A stretch of 64,000 bases of DNA from Morinoia aosen. Taxonomy: Eukaryota; Arthropoda; Malacostraca; Amphipoda; Talitridae. Location of the stretch: assembly GCA_030386875.1 (NCBI GenBank), contig CM059562.1, forward strand, positions 19,521,360 through 19,585,359, read 5' to 3'. Both the position numbers and the translations under genes were made by a program. The notes below the pieces were generated by a model, which saw only the letters and a list, made by a program, of their open reading frames with translations, was not told the origin of the DNA and made no database searches. The number at the start of each line of letters is the position of its first letter. The stretch's first letter is position 1. Shown here in pieces: positions 1-11,400 of this stretch.

Positions 1-3000
1 AAATGAGTATAAATGGAAGTCTTTTAAGCGTAGTAATCGTAAACAGGCGTTTCCTGATCTTCCAATGAAGCAAGCACCTCGATTAAACTAGGTCCCAACA
101 TGGTATTCGATATATTGATCATCTATAGCGGGATTAAGAATCACATAAAAGGACATGGAGCTCCGATTAGACGTATCCACTCACGCTCAATATTCACCGA
201 CACCGAAGAGAACTCATCATTTGGCAAAGCAGTGAGTTTTTATAATGAAGAATGCGGTTCAATTGAAGACTGTTAAGTTTGAAGTTCCGTACGGTTAGCG
301 GCCTATAATAGACACATTGCAGCACAACCTCACAATCAGAAGGCCTGAGCAATACTGAACACCCGCGAGTAGAAAGCAGGTTCCGTTGCTGGTCATCTGC
401 TGATAAAGATAATACGATGAAAAACTTACCTTAACATTGGCTTTAAATTGTATTGCAGAGTAATAGCCAACAATATGTTGCAACAGTGTTCACGTATTCC
501 AGTTGTACTCACCAATAATGCATGTTGGGAGTGAAGGCTGTCACTCTTTTCCTTATCAACTGTGTTCAATTATAATTATAATTGATCAGAATCGATATTT
601 ATCGTTCATCAAAACGTACGTCAAAAGGAAAATAGAGGTATTATAAAAACGTTTTTGAGGTAGTCGTCTTTTATTGATCAGTGAAATGCATCGACTTCGG
701 TGAAAAACCATAAAATATTGAACGTTCGATATGCTTCAGGCAAATATGTCAGTGGACCTCATTTTTTCTCCGTCTCTGAGTTCGTTAATTGCTGGTGCCC
801 CAGTCATAAAATAGAGGCATGAAAGTTATCGTTTTCATTTTAAGACAACCATTAATGCATGGGTCTCGTGCGCAGTTTAGCAATGAATGTTTAAGCGACA
901 CGTAGAACCGAATTTAATTATTGAATTCTAGCTTTCCCAAAATTTTTGAAAAATTCGTGTTCAAGGAAATTATTCTATAATTACAATTATTATTCAATTT
1001 AGGTAAATAATAATAAAATAATGAATTATTATTAATTTAATTAATTACATAACTGTCACTGATCAATACGTTAGCTTGTTGGCAAGTTATTTTCATCAAA
1101 TTCGAATGATTTTCGTGGCCTGCTTGTGATGCCGCTTCGACGCTAAGCTATCACTTGAGATACATAGTTTATTAGGTGAAAATTCAAAAGCAGAAAACAA
1201 GCAGAACTCAACAAACGAATTACTTTTTAGAGCAACGCAGAATACTGAAATGTGGAAAATAGTCAATACAGGAAAGGAAGCGTGATTACTTTGTAATCAC
1301 AAAGTTATTTATAGAATCTTAAGATGACACACGAGCCTCGAATAGTTATTCTTTCTAATTCGAAGATCTAATCACAAAAACAGTGATATTTCAGTTGAGT
1401 TCGTAATATTAAATAATTGAACTTTCAGATTGCTTTAAAGCCCGGTGTCTCATTTTTCTGAAAACTGCGTTTTTTCTCGTGTAACAACGTAGCAGTCAAA
1501 GCTTGCTCACTGTCAGAACTCACAGAGAGTTTGCTTCTAAAGTTTCGGGTATAGGAGAGTCGATTTTTCAAGACACCTACTCCTTGGATTCATGAAAACT
1601 TGCCGCAACCCCTCTATTGCGAAATTTAATTCTATTTCAAAATATGCCTGCGAAACGAGCGCAGAATACATTCAAGTTGTATATTTGGAGTACGTTTCTA
1701 ACAACAATGACCTGCATTTCTGAGGTAGCGGTGAAAGCCAGGAGACCGCTAGCTTGACGTGTCGGGTGAACTTGGATTCTTTTATTATCATACATTTTTT
1801 TAGAGCTAGCCGGGTAATCTATTCCATGGGAAAATATCATTATGAGGAGTAGAGTATTGTTCAGCGTATGCTTGTAGTTAAATGTGGCTAACATTTTTTG
1901 GATGAATATGAATTTGGTTCAACATGGATATATAATAATTGGAAGTTATTAGTCGTTTCACTCAAAACAGTTCCTTAATCAGTAAAACCTGTCATTCAAA
2001 CGAGCAATTAGATTACACAAACAACCACATTCCCATGAACACAACGCCTACTCATATGAACGGTGAATTTCATGGCCTTGATCTGCCCTTCCTAAAATCA
2101 AGGGAGTTTTCGAACGAGCGGATGCAGTCGTCACCATAGCTACTGATGCGTGCAACAGAGTGCCATTATACAGCGTTTGATTTAGAACATTCGTGTTCTC
2201 AGTTTGTGCACCTCTGGAACTGCAAAACGCCGTGCAAATTCTGAACTCTTATGACTGTTTTAGCTAAAAACAGTGAGCACGCATAGCACGTTTGGAAAAT
2301 ACTTCAAGTTCATGAATCGCAATGTGTGAGGAAATAAAAAAATGTGAATTAGAGTAAGTTATCATTGTTGAATATTTCTTCGCTTCTGACGAACAGAGAA
2401 TTTTCCGAAGCATCGTCATTATCACGGGACGCATGCATTTCAATTGCTGAATGAAAATAATTACTTCATTGCTGTGAACAATTCATGCTGACTCTAATAA
2501 CTCATGATGCCAACTCCTAATGGGTGTAATTCATTTACGTCACAATGCATTATCCAGGAATACACCAACTTCAATGTAGCAATTTGTTTTTTCACGGCTC
2601 AGAGACAACTTAAGTCTTGATTTAAGTCTTACACATTTACAAGGCAGTCATTTACGTCATGCCCTCACGTCGTCGATATGGAAAATCTGATTCAAGATTC
2701 TATTGTTTAATTGAATGAGTGAGTTCGTCATTAAGCCATAACCATGGTTTCCAGTTCAGGTGCGTTTAGCACTTACGTTGTCTGAGTCGAGCGTATGTGT
2801 TGAGCTATGATAACAGTAATATGAGCCGCATCCGTCCATCCGACGAACTTTGAAAATATAAACCTCTGTTTTTATAACTAATAATGGCCGTTTTCGAGGC
2901 TCATTATTGAGCTCTAACTCAAAAATAACGTTGCCATTTTCGATGGCACTAGTACTCTAAATTTAGTATAGTGTTGCAAAAAAAAATTAATGAGGAGTAT

Positions 3001-3706
3001 TTTGCGTTACGCTAGTCGGCCACACCCGAGAACTGATAATACAAATACCAGATGTCCAGACTTCGCATTGCAGCTACAGCCAGACTTTTAAATAATCTGT
3101 GGTATAGTTGAATTTTAAATTTGTAATTGCAACAGCAAGAACTGCAGCTGAATATTTCTATCTCATTCTCATAACCAAGTAACTACTAGAAAAATATTCG
3201 GTCAATTACAGAAGTCAAGATCAACATGTGTTTGATCAGTCATGCGCAAACGTTGCTCGGGTACTTAGTTACACCATTTAATGGAATGATTTATAATATT
3301 TAAGGAGTCATTTTTTCAGCAGTACCATTCCCAATTATATTTTAATAAGATGGGCTTGAACTTAACATTGGCTGCATGAGTATAATCACCGTGTAAACAT
3401 AATCTTTGCCTGATAAAGCACGAACGATAACAAGGTCCTTATCTCTGTTACATGATTTTTGTTTTCATAGCAATAATGTCAATTCAACGTCAAAAATGGA
3501 AAATTCTCGTGTTTTTCATGGAATCATTCGCGTTACATTTTTTAATACTTATATTCATCTTGCAGTGCATAACATCATTACTTCTTGCGAGTAAGTGTAA
3601 TGCATTACAGTGTACTCATATAGGCATTGGAGATTAGATATGCCTTTCTTTCAGCAATTCTTCTTTAATAATAAGATCTTAGTTTCAACGCAAGCTGTCT
3701 GCAACA
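1..3706. other. No gene seen
   Basis: AT-rich sequence with reading frames of at most 85 codons, none resembling a known protein. There is an extreme AT-rich patch at about 960-1050 and a small tandem duplication of ttaagtctt near 2609-2630. I see no RNA gene or convincing promoter. Confidence 0.6.
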
Positions 3707-6155
3707 CAGTAGTGTGTGTGTTGTAAGTGCACGAGTACAGTTGTGTAGCTCGTGTAAGTGCACCAATACAGTTGTGTGGCTCGTGCAAGTGCACCAGTAC
3801 AGTTGTGTGGCTCGTGCAAGTGCACCAGTACAGTTGTGTGGCTCGTGCAAGTGCACCAATACAGTTGTGTGGCTCGTGCAAGTGCACCAATACAGTTGTG
3901 TGGCTCGTGCAAGTGCACCAGTACAGTTGTGTGGCTCGTGCAAGTGCACCAGTACAGTTGTGTGGCTCGTGCAAGTGCACCAGTACAGTTGTGTGGCTCG
4001 TGCAAGTGCACCAGTACAGTTGTGTGGCTCGTGCAAGTGCACCAGTACAGTTGTGTGGCTCGTGCAAGTGCACCAGTACAGTTGTGTGGCTCGTGCAAGT
4101 GCACCAGTACAGTTGTGTGGCTCGTGCAAGTGCACCAGTACAGTTGTGTGGCTCGTGCAAGTGCACCAGTACAGTTGTGTGGCTCGTGCAAGTGCACCAA
4201 TACAGTTGTGTGGCTCGTGCAAGTGCACCAGTACAGTTGTGTGGCTCGTGCAAGTGCACCAATACAGTTGTGTGGCTCGTGCAAGTGCACCAATACAGTT
4301 GTGTGGCTCGTGCAAGTGCACCAATACAGTTGTGTGGCTCGTGCAAGTGCACCAATACAGTTGTGTGGCTCGTACAAGTGCACCAGTACAGTTGTGTGGC
4401 TCGTGCAAGTGCACCAGTACAGTTGTGTGGCTCGTGCAAGTGCACCAGTACAGTTGTGTGGCTCGTGCAAGTGCACCAATACAGTTGTGTGGCTCGTGCA
4501 AGTGCACCAGTACAGTTGTGTGGCTCGTGCAAGTGCACCAGTACAGTTGTGTGGCTCATGCAAGTGCACCAGTACAGTTGTGTGGCTCGTGCAAGTGCAC
4601 CAGTACAGTTGTGTGGCTCGTGCAAGTGCACCAGTACAGTTGTGTGGCTCGTGCAAGTGCACCAGTACAGTTGTGTGGCTCGTGCAAGTGCACCAGTACA
4701 GTTGTGTGGCTCGTGCAAGTGCACCAGTACAGTTGTGTGGCTCGTGCAAGTGCACCAGTACAGTTGTGTGGCTCGTGCAAGTGCACCAGTACAGTTGTGT
4801 GGCTCGTGCAAGTGCACCAGTACAGTTGTGTGGCTCGTGCAAGTGCACCAGTACAGTTGTGTGGCTCGTGCAAGTGCACCAATACAGTTGTGTGGCTCGT
4901 GCAAGTGCACCAGTACAGTTGTGTGGCTCGTGCAAGTGCACCAGTACAGTTGTGTGGCTCGTGCAAGTGCACCAGTACAGTTGTGTGGCTCGTGCAAGTG
5001 CACCAGTACAGTTGTGTGGCTCGTGCAAGTGCACCAGTACAGTTGTGTGGCTCGTGCACGTGCACCAGCACAGTTGTGTGGCTCGTGCAAGTGCACCAGC
5101 ACAGATGTGTGGCTCGTGCAAGTGCACCAGCACAGTTGTGTGGCTCGTGCAAGTGCACCAGTACAGTTGTGTGGCTCGTGCAAGTGCACCAGCACAGTTG
5201 TGTGGCTCGTGCAAGTGCACCAGCACAGTTGTGTGGCTCGTGCAAGTGCACCAGTACAGTTGTGTGGCTCGTGCAAGTGCACCAGTACAGTTGTGTGGCT
5301 CGTGCAAGTGCACCAATACAGTTGTGTGGCTCGTGCAAGTGCACCAGTACAGTTGTGTGGCTCGTGCAAGTGCACCAGTACAGTTGTGTGGCTCGTGCAA
5401 GTGCACCAGTACAGTTTTGTGGCTCGTGCAAGTGCACCAGTACAGTTGTGTGGCTCGTGCAAGTGCACCAGTACAGTTGTGTGGCTCGTGCAAGTGCACC
5501 AGTACAGTTGTGTGGCTCGTGCAAGTGCACCAGTACAGTTGTGTGGCTCGAGCAAGTGCACCAGTACAGTTGTGTGGCTCGTGCAAGTGCACCAGTACAG
5601 TTTTGTGGCTCGTGCAAGTGCACCAGTACAGTTGTGTGGCTCGTGCAAGTGCACCAGTACAGTTGTGTGGCTCGTGCAAGTGCACCAGTACAGTTGTGTG
5701 GCTCGTGCAAGTGCACCAGTACAGTTGTGTGGCTCGTGCAAGTGCACCAGTACAGTTGTGTGGCTCGTGCAAGTGCACCAGTACAGTTGTGTGGCTCGTG
5801 CAAGTGCACCAGTACAGTTGTGTGGCTCGTGCAAGTGCACCAGTACAGTTGTGTGGCTCGTGCAAGTGCACCAGTACAGTTGTGTGGCTCGTGCAAGTGC
5901 ACCAGTACAGTTGTGTGGCTCGTGCAAGTGCACCAGTACAGTTGTGTGGCTCGTGCAAGTGCACCAGTACAGTTTTGTGGCTCGTGCAAGTGCACCAGTA
6001 CAGTTGTGTGGCTCGTGCAAGTGCACCAGTACAGTTGTGTGGCTCGTGCAAGTGCACCAATACAGTTGTGTGGCTCGTGCAAGTGCACCAGTACAGTTGT
6101 GTGGCTCGTGCAAATGCGCTAATACCGTTGTGTGTGAGTTCAGATGCCCTAATAA
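3707..6155. repeat. 31-bp minisatellite, 77 regular units plus degenerate edges
   Basis: The unit starts cagttgtgtggctcgtgcaa and ends gtgcaccagta. The register runs from 3738 to 6124, and the first and last cag are exactly 76 x 31 bases apart, so there is no net indel. Units decay at both borders (3707-3737 and 6125-6155). Variation is mainly at one position pair (cagta, caata, cagca). The cagca variants cluster at 5067-5230. A gttttg variant recurs at 5412, 5598 and 5970, spaced 6 and 12 units. Because 31 is not a multiple of 3 and the unit lacks stops on either strand, all six frames are open; I do not regard any as a gene. Confidence 0.97.
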
Positions 6156-8100
6156 GAGACTGTTGAGAATTTTTTTTGCAGGAATAAATTATGAGGAAAC
6201 AGAATTGGAGCCAGAGTTTATTTATTTGTGTACCACAACGGAGAAAGCGAAGTATTGTGAAAATAACGTCATCTCTGCACATTTCGTTAAAATATCCAGC
6301 GGATATTGAAATTTAGTCTTCGACATCACAATGCTTAAATTCATTCAGTGGACTCGAAAAGGTAAAAATAGAAATCTTTACTTCAATGGTGTCAACTTGA
6401 ACCACTAGTACTTAGTTAATTAGCATATTGAACTGGCACGAAAAATCGTTATTCTTCAGGTGACAATACATGGCGAATAGTAAACACGATTGAATATTAG
6501 ATATTATAGATATCGTGGAAGATGTAAGTACTACTTTTATTACGCAGTTTTTGGTTTTAATTTCGAGAGACACTGGTAACTATAGGTTAACTTTTAAATG
6601 CAATCCTAATTCAATCCTAAAAGTCATGTGGTATTTTTTACGGAAGTAAAGAAATTATTCCCTTAATTAGTAGTCTGCACTCGCTAGACGCAGCAACATC
6701 ATTTTTGTCACCCACAATAGTACTTGTTCATAAAAAGCTCTGTGTCTGATTTGTCATTGCTACAAACCATCTGAAGTTCTGTACTAATCATACGATAGAA
6801 TTTTAAGAGTACTGAAAATAATTCAGTCCAGACCCATCTCTGTCAACGATTCTGCCGTTTTTTAACACCCACAAGTTTCCTAGCTTTAATACAACATCAA
6901 ACGTCGAGTAAATCACCACGTAAATAGAATACAGAAGTTAAGACACAGCGACACAAAGTGCATGTTAACCGGTCTCAGGGTTCGCTTCATCTCGATTTAG
7001 GAGGATGGTCTGCTGGGTGACGTTGACGGACGTGAGACGGCGCCGTTTGCCCGTTTTGAAGAAATAATTTTCCCCTGGAGAACTCTTGATTATTTCCTAA
7101 TCACTTACAAGCTGTTCATGTTCATCATGAAAACATGCTTATTCAGCTTGAAATAATATGAGTGCTGATTTTATTATTATGTTAAACATTAGTCATTCAA
7201 TTTTATCACAGTCTGACAGTTTCCATTCGATTTTTAACAACCTGTGGTAAATTCATTAGATGGAAGCTTATTTTAACACCAAGTTCATCAACTTGAAGAA
7301 TCAACTTAAGAAAAACATGTATTTTATGAAAATATTCATTCATCCGCAAGCTCCGATTCTACTGCTCCCAAGAGCGTAAATTGACGTTTTAATTCATCTA
7401 ACAGAATAGCACAAGATGAATTATTTAAACGAATTAGAGACCCAGAAGTATAAATAAGTGTGAGGAGGAATAGATTTAAAAGAGTGGGAAATACACAAAG
7501 CCTTCTAAACGTAATAACTTAGGCGTAGTGGAGGAATTGATCCAATGTCCGAAGATGCAATGTGTAATAATTGCAAATGTAGCTGGCCTAAGAATTAAAT
7601 TGCAATTCCACGACATTAGCGACAATCAATCGGCAACGTCTGTTTGGTTTAAAATTACGCAAAATGTTTTGCGAGCTCTTAAACCAGTATGACTAAATAC
7701 TATAATCAAACTTTCCTTTTTTGAAACGACGAACAAAATGGGGAAAAAACATTATGAATTTATACATTGTAAAACTTTACGTGTAATCATAATATTGTCA
7801 TAAATAAGTAGTTAAATAGTGAGGAAATACTGCTAAATATTTCAGTAAAGTCTTGATGTACCTATCTATACCTGATGACCAGTAATGGCATTTACATAAC
7901 TCAGCTTTATTTATTCCTACAGAATTCCCCTAATGAAAAATGTAAAATAAATTCATCAAAAGCTGGGACTTAACTAACAACTTCTCGTTACCGTGTGACA
8001 GTGTGGTTCAAGTGCTCTAAATTGGTTCAACGAGAATTGTGCTTGAAATGCCCAAGTTTATAGAACTACGAACAAGTCAAATATCTAACTTTACTGCTTC
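6156..8100. other. Upstream region of the transporter gene, nothing specific seen
   Basis: AT-rich with no long reading frame. A GC-richer patch at about 7010-7070 could belong to an upstream exon or promoter, but I see no decisive motif. Confidence 0.5.
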
Positions 8101-8146
8101 AGTTCGATAGCCAGAAATCTTCGAGACCAAGTGAAGGTAGTGAACC
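8101..8146 (+). promoter_or_regulatory. Probable 5' UTR acceptor and start context of the transporter gene
   Basis: A pyrimidine-rich acceptor ends with AG at 8101-8102, and a branch-like tctaac lies about 15 bases upstream. This suggests that an untranslated first exon lies further upstream. An in-frame TGA at 8141-8143 rules out any earlier start in this exon. The ATG at 8147 has A at -3 (aaccATG), a good context. I could not locate the promoter or the first exon. Confidence 0.5.
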
Positions 8147-8482
8147 ATGTCTAAGCTTAACCTAAAAGGTGATACAAACGATGGAATCGCTTTAAAAACG
8201 CCCAACACAGGCCAACATAAGGCATTACTCCAAGTCAAATCATTAGCTAGGAGAAATGGTGTTAGAAGTGTTTCCGAGAGTTGCGCAGAAAATCCATTTG
8301 ATAATCAGAATGGAAATAAATTGTCAGCCGGAACGGCATCAGTTGCTCGCAGCGAAGACTGCATTCCTCTTTTCGACGACAAAGAAGCACATCGGGGGGC
8401 GACTAAACGATACGTTGAAACTCGCTTGGCGCCGGATGGAGGGTGGGGGTGGGTGGTATTCTTCGCGTGCGCCTACAACACG
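8147..8482 (+). CDS. Transporter exon 1: N-terminal tail and start of helix 1
   Basis: This exon encodes residues 1-112. The first 95 are polar and not obviously structured, with several Lys/Arg and Ser runs. PDGGWGWVVFFACAYNT then opens helix 1. The donor is G|GTTAGT at 8483, phase 0. The reading frame runs past the donor to a stop at 8522, but the family motif stops exactly at the donor, which supports splicing there. Confidence 0.9.
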
Positions 8483-11400
8483 GTTAGTAAACCTTCCTCA
8501 AAATGTTGTTCAGCTCAATACTAAGGCCGCCCACCAACTGATGCGATTCGATGCGATGCAATTCGCCTCAATCGGCATTGAGTTAGGTAACACAATGCTA
8601 TTCCTTCGGTGCTACAAATAAACCGTGCGATTTCGCAAGGCGTCGCACCAATAGAATCGCATTAGTGGGCGGGCGGCCTAACATCATTGGATCAATCGCT
8701 TTACTCGTGCATGGTTTCCAGCTCTTTAAATTGTTTCAACATTCTCCGAATCTTCGCAAGTTTCAAATGGCTCTATAACAGGGCTTCTCAACCGGGGTTC
8801 ATGTACCCCTAGGGATACATTTAACATACTTTACATGTTAAAAAGCACAATATATTTACATAAAACCGTATAAGTATATATATTTATTATTCATTAGGTG
8901 TATTTTTACAGTTTCTTAAGCCTTTAACTATGCTGGGGGTACAGGAAGATACACCATTAAGCTAAGGGGGGTACACGACAATAAAAAGGTTGAGAAGCCC
9001 TGCTCTATAACATTAATTTCACGTTGCGAATCAAATTGAGTGTATAATAACAGCCTTCTTCTGTTGCCTAGTTGCAAGCTAACGATCTATATGTCAAATT
9101 CTCAACATAACATGACGCAGTTGCTAACCAGTATTCATAAAGTAAAATAAGTTCAATCTAACTAAAATACTTTACTAATGAAATATCAACCCAATATTCC
9201 GTAGCGTAAATTCCGTATCAAGACGACAATTTATTGAAAAAAAAATTAATTTGTACATCAGGGTATCATTACTCGTCAGGTTAAACTAGAAATCCTCATG
9301 GTGTGAATTAAAAAAACTTGAATTTATATGATTATTTCAACAGGGTTCAATTAAGAGGTTTTGTAATCCAACGAAATCGAAAACAAAATCTGGCGTGTTG
9401 CATTCATTTGTAAGAAATCCTTATGTTACACAAGCGATGAAGTCACGAGTTCTTCACTGCAAGAGTTTAACCTTCTATGCGCCGTCACTTCGATCTTCCC
9501 CCTGTGACGTTATGTCTTACACTTTTAAGGCAATTCAAAGAAAAAAGTTCACTTGAATAGAGGAAAGCCTCAACTTATGCACACGCTTGTATCTGAACTT
9601 TTATCCTAATCACACTTGGGCAGACTTTCTTTTCTCAACGCTACTGATGGACTTGCATGTTTTTTAAATGCAATGCATGGTTTCGAAATGGCGGAAAGGG
9701 CATTTAATACCTTTCTGAGATAGCGGAATTGAAAAAAATATATTATCACTGAATATCTGCCTTGTATGAATACTCAGAATTTAGATTTTCAGGTCATCCT
9801 AATAAATTCCCCTTCATTTAAGTAACGATATCTGGAAGAATTTGGGTACCATCAAATTTCTATTCAGAAAGTTAAAAGGTTAAATTGTGATAAACATTTA
9901 TTTGGATACATTTATGCATCGAACATTTATTGGATGCAGGCATAAAATTATCTGATGTTACAGATAATTTCAGTTTCAAAATACGCGAAGCGAGCGTATA
10001 AAACATTTGATTTCAAGAAGCATGTTTAAAAATAGAGATTGAAGTACGTAGATTATGAATGTTGAGTTCTCCTGACGAGAGATCATGAGGAGATGCAGTA
10101 TTTTTAGGATTCTTATCTTGAAAGTCATTGTTCAAATAATAAATATGTGTGATATCCTTTTTCTCTAACTGATAGGTAAGACAGGTAAAATAGGCAGGTT
10201 TAACTAAGGATATATCTGAATCTCCGACTGATAAACTGCCAAGCATTTGAGTGCTTCTTTTTGTTATTCTTATGGCAGTCTCATTCTGCTCAATAAGAGC
10301 ATTATTTTCAACGAATCTGTTGAGAGAAGAACACGCGTCACAGGCTGAGCAAAGTTCGGCAAAGAAATGGAATGAAGCCAATTTATTATGAAAGATTTTA
10401 CTATTCCATTCGCATGACCATGCTCATAGTTTGACTCCTGTCTCTCCACCTTTCATCTAGTTTGTAACATAAGTTATACTTATTTTTTTTTCTGCCTATA
10501 AACGAAATAAATTAGTGTTACATTTGCTTCTGGTGATTAGACCTAATCATGTATCATTTAATTCTCCTTATTAGTTCATTGTTGTCTAAATTCATGTTTT
10601 GAAACTGTGACTCGTCATTTTTCCTAATTGCTGTGATACCGTAATAGACGTCACACAACAATGAAATTAGCATCCCTTATCACCAATGAGCTACTAAATA
10701 TCGTTCCTTCTTCATTTTGCAGTTAATGGCAGCCGGAGCAAATTCTGCTTTCAGTATCGAATTTGCTTCACGGATCGTAGACCAACCGACCACTTACACC
10801 CTATACACGTACAACACAACCACCTTCTTGTGGTTCTTCTCCTTCGTGATCACAGGCCCCATCACCAAGCAGTTCGGCTGGCGAAGAGTCGGTCTCCTGT
10901 TCTCGACTACGGCTTCAGTGGCGTACATTCTGCTCGCGTTCTGCTCTTCCATGGCTGCGCTTTTCGTACTCTATGGATTGATCTACGGTAAGGATATTGA
11001 TACTCGTGGCATTGATCTCAATTTTGTTTATTCGCATAGGATGGAAGTTGACTAGGTAAAATAGCCGGTAACCAAGTGTCTGATGCATTTGTTTATAGCG
11101 CAGTCTACTGTTCGTCTTAACTCAGTTTTCTTGAGAGTAATGAGATTTATCAACACTTATTTATATCAATCATAACCTATCTATTTTAATTACATTGTCT
11201 AACAGGGAATTACTCATTGAATGAGTTCGGCTTTATCTGAAGCCGAATTTTCCGATTAAAAAGTAACTAAAAAACAACCGTTGAGGCTCAGCAAACCCAG
11301 TTGGTTCATGTCTGTACCTGCCTTTCGATCATATGTAAGAGTCTGAATTTGTTTATAAATAATTCCTAGCGTCTGAAAAGAATATAATTCTCAAAGGGAA

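Noticed and set aside
3707..6155. CRISPR-like array
   Set aside because: Units are contiguous with no unique spacers, and the window is eukaryotic. The same applies to the 20-bp satellite at 56618-58100.
3651..6309. Five overlapping 500-865-codon frames on both strands, cysteine-rich
   Set aside because: All are read from the same 31-bp minisatellite in different frames. Openness follows from the absence of stop words in the unit and the 31-bp period, and frames on both strands cannot all be genes.
3298..6672. A third TTAA element enclosing the 31-bp minisatellite (ttaaggagtcatt at 3299, aattattcccttaa at 6660)
   Set aside because: Beyond ttaagg the two ends do not match each other well enough; likely coincidence.
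8256..8621. 121-codon plus-strand frame overlapping exon 1
   Set aside because: It is an out-of-frame shadow of exon 1, whose own frame holds the MCT signature.
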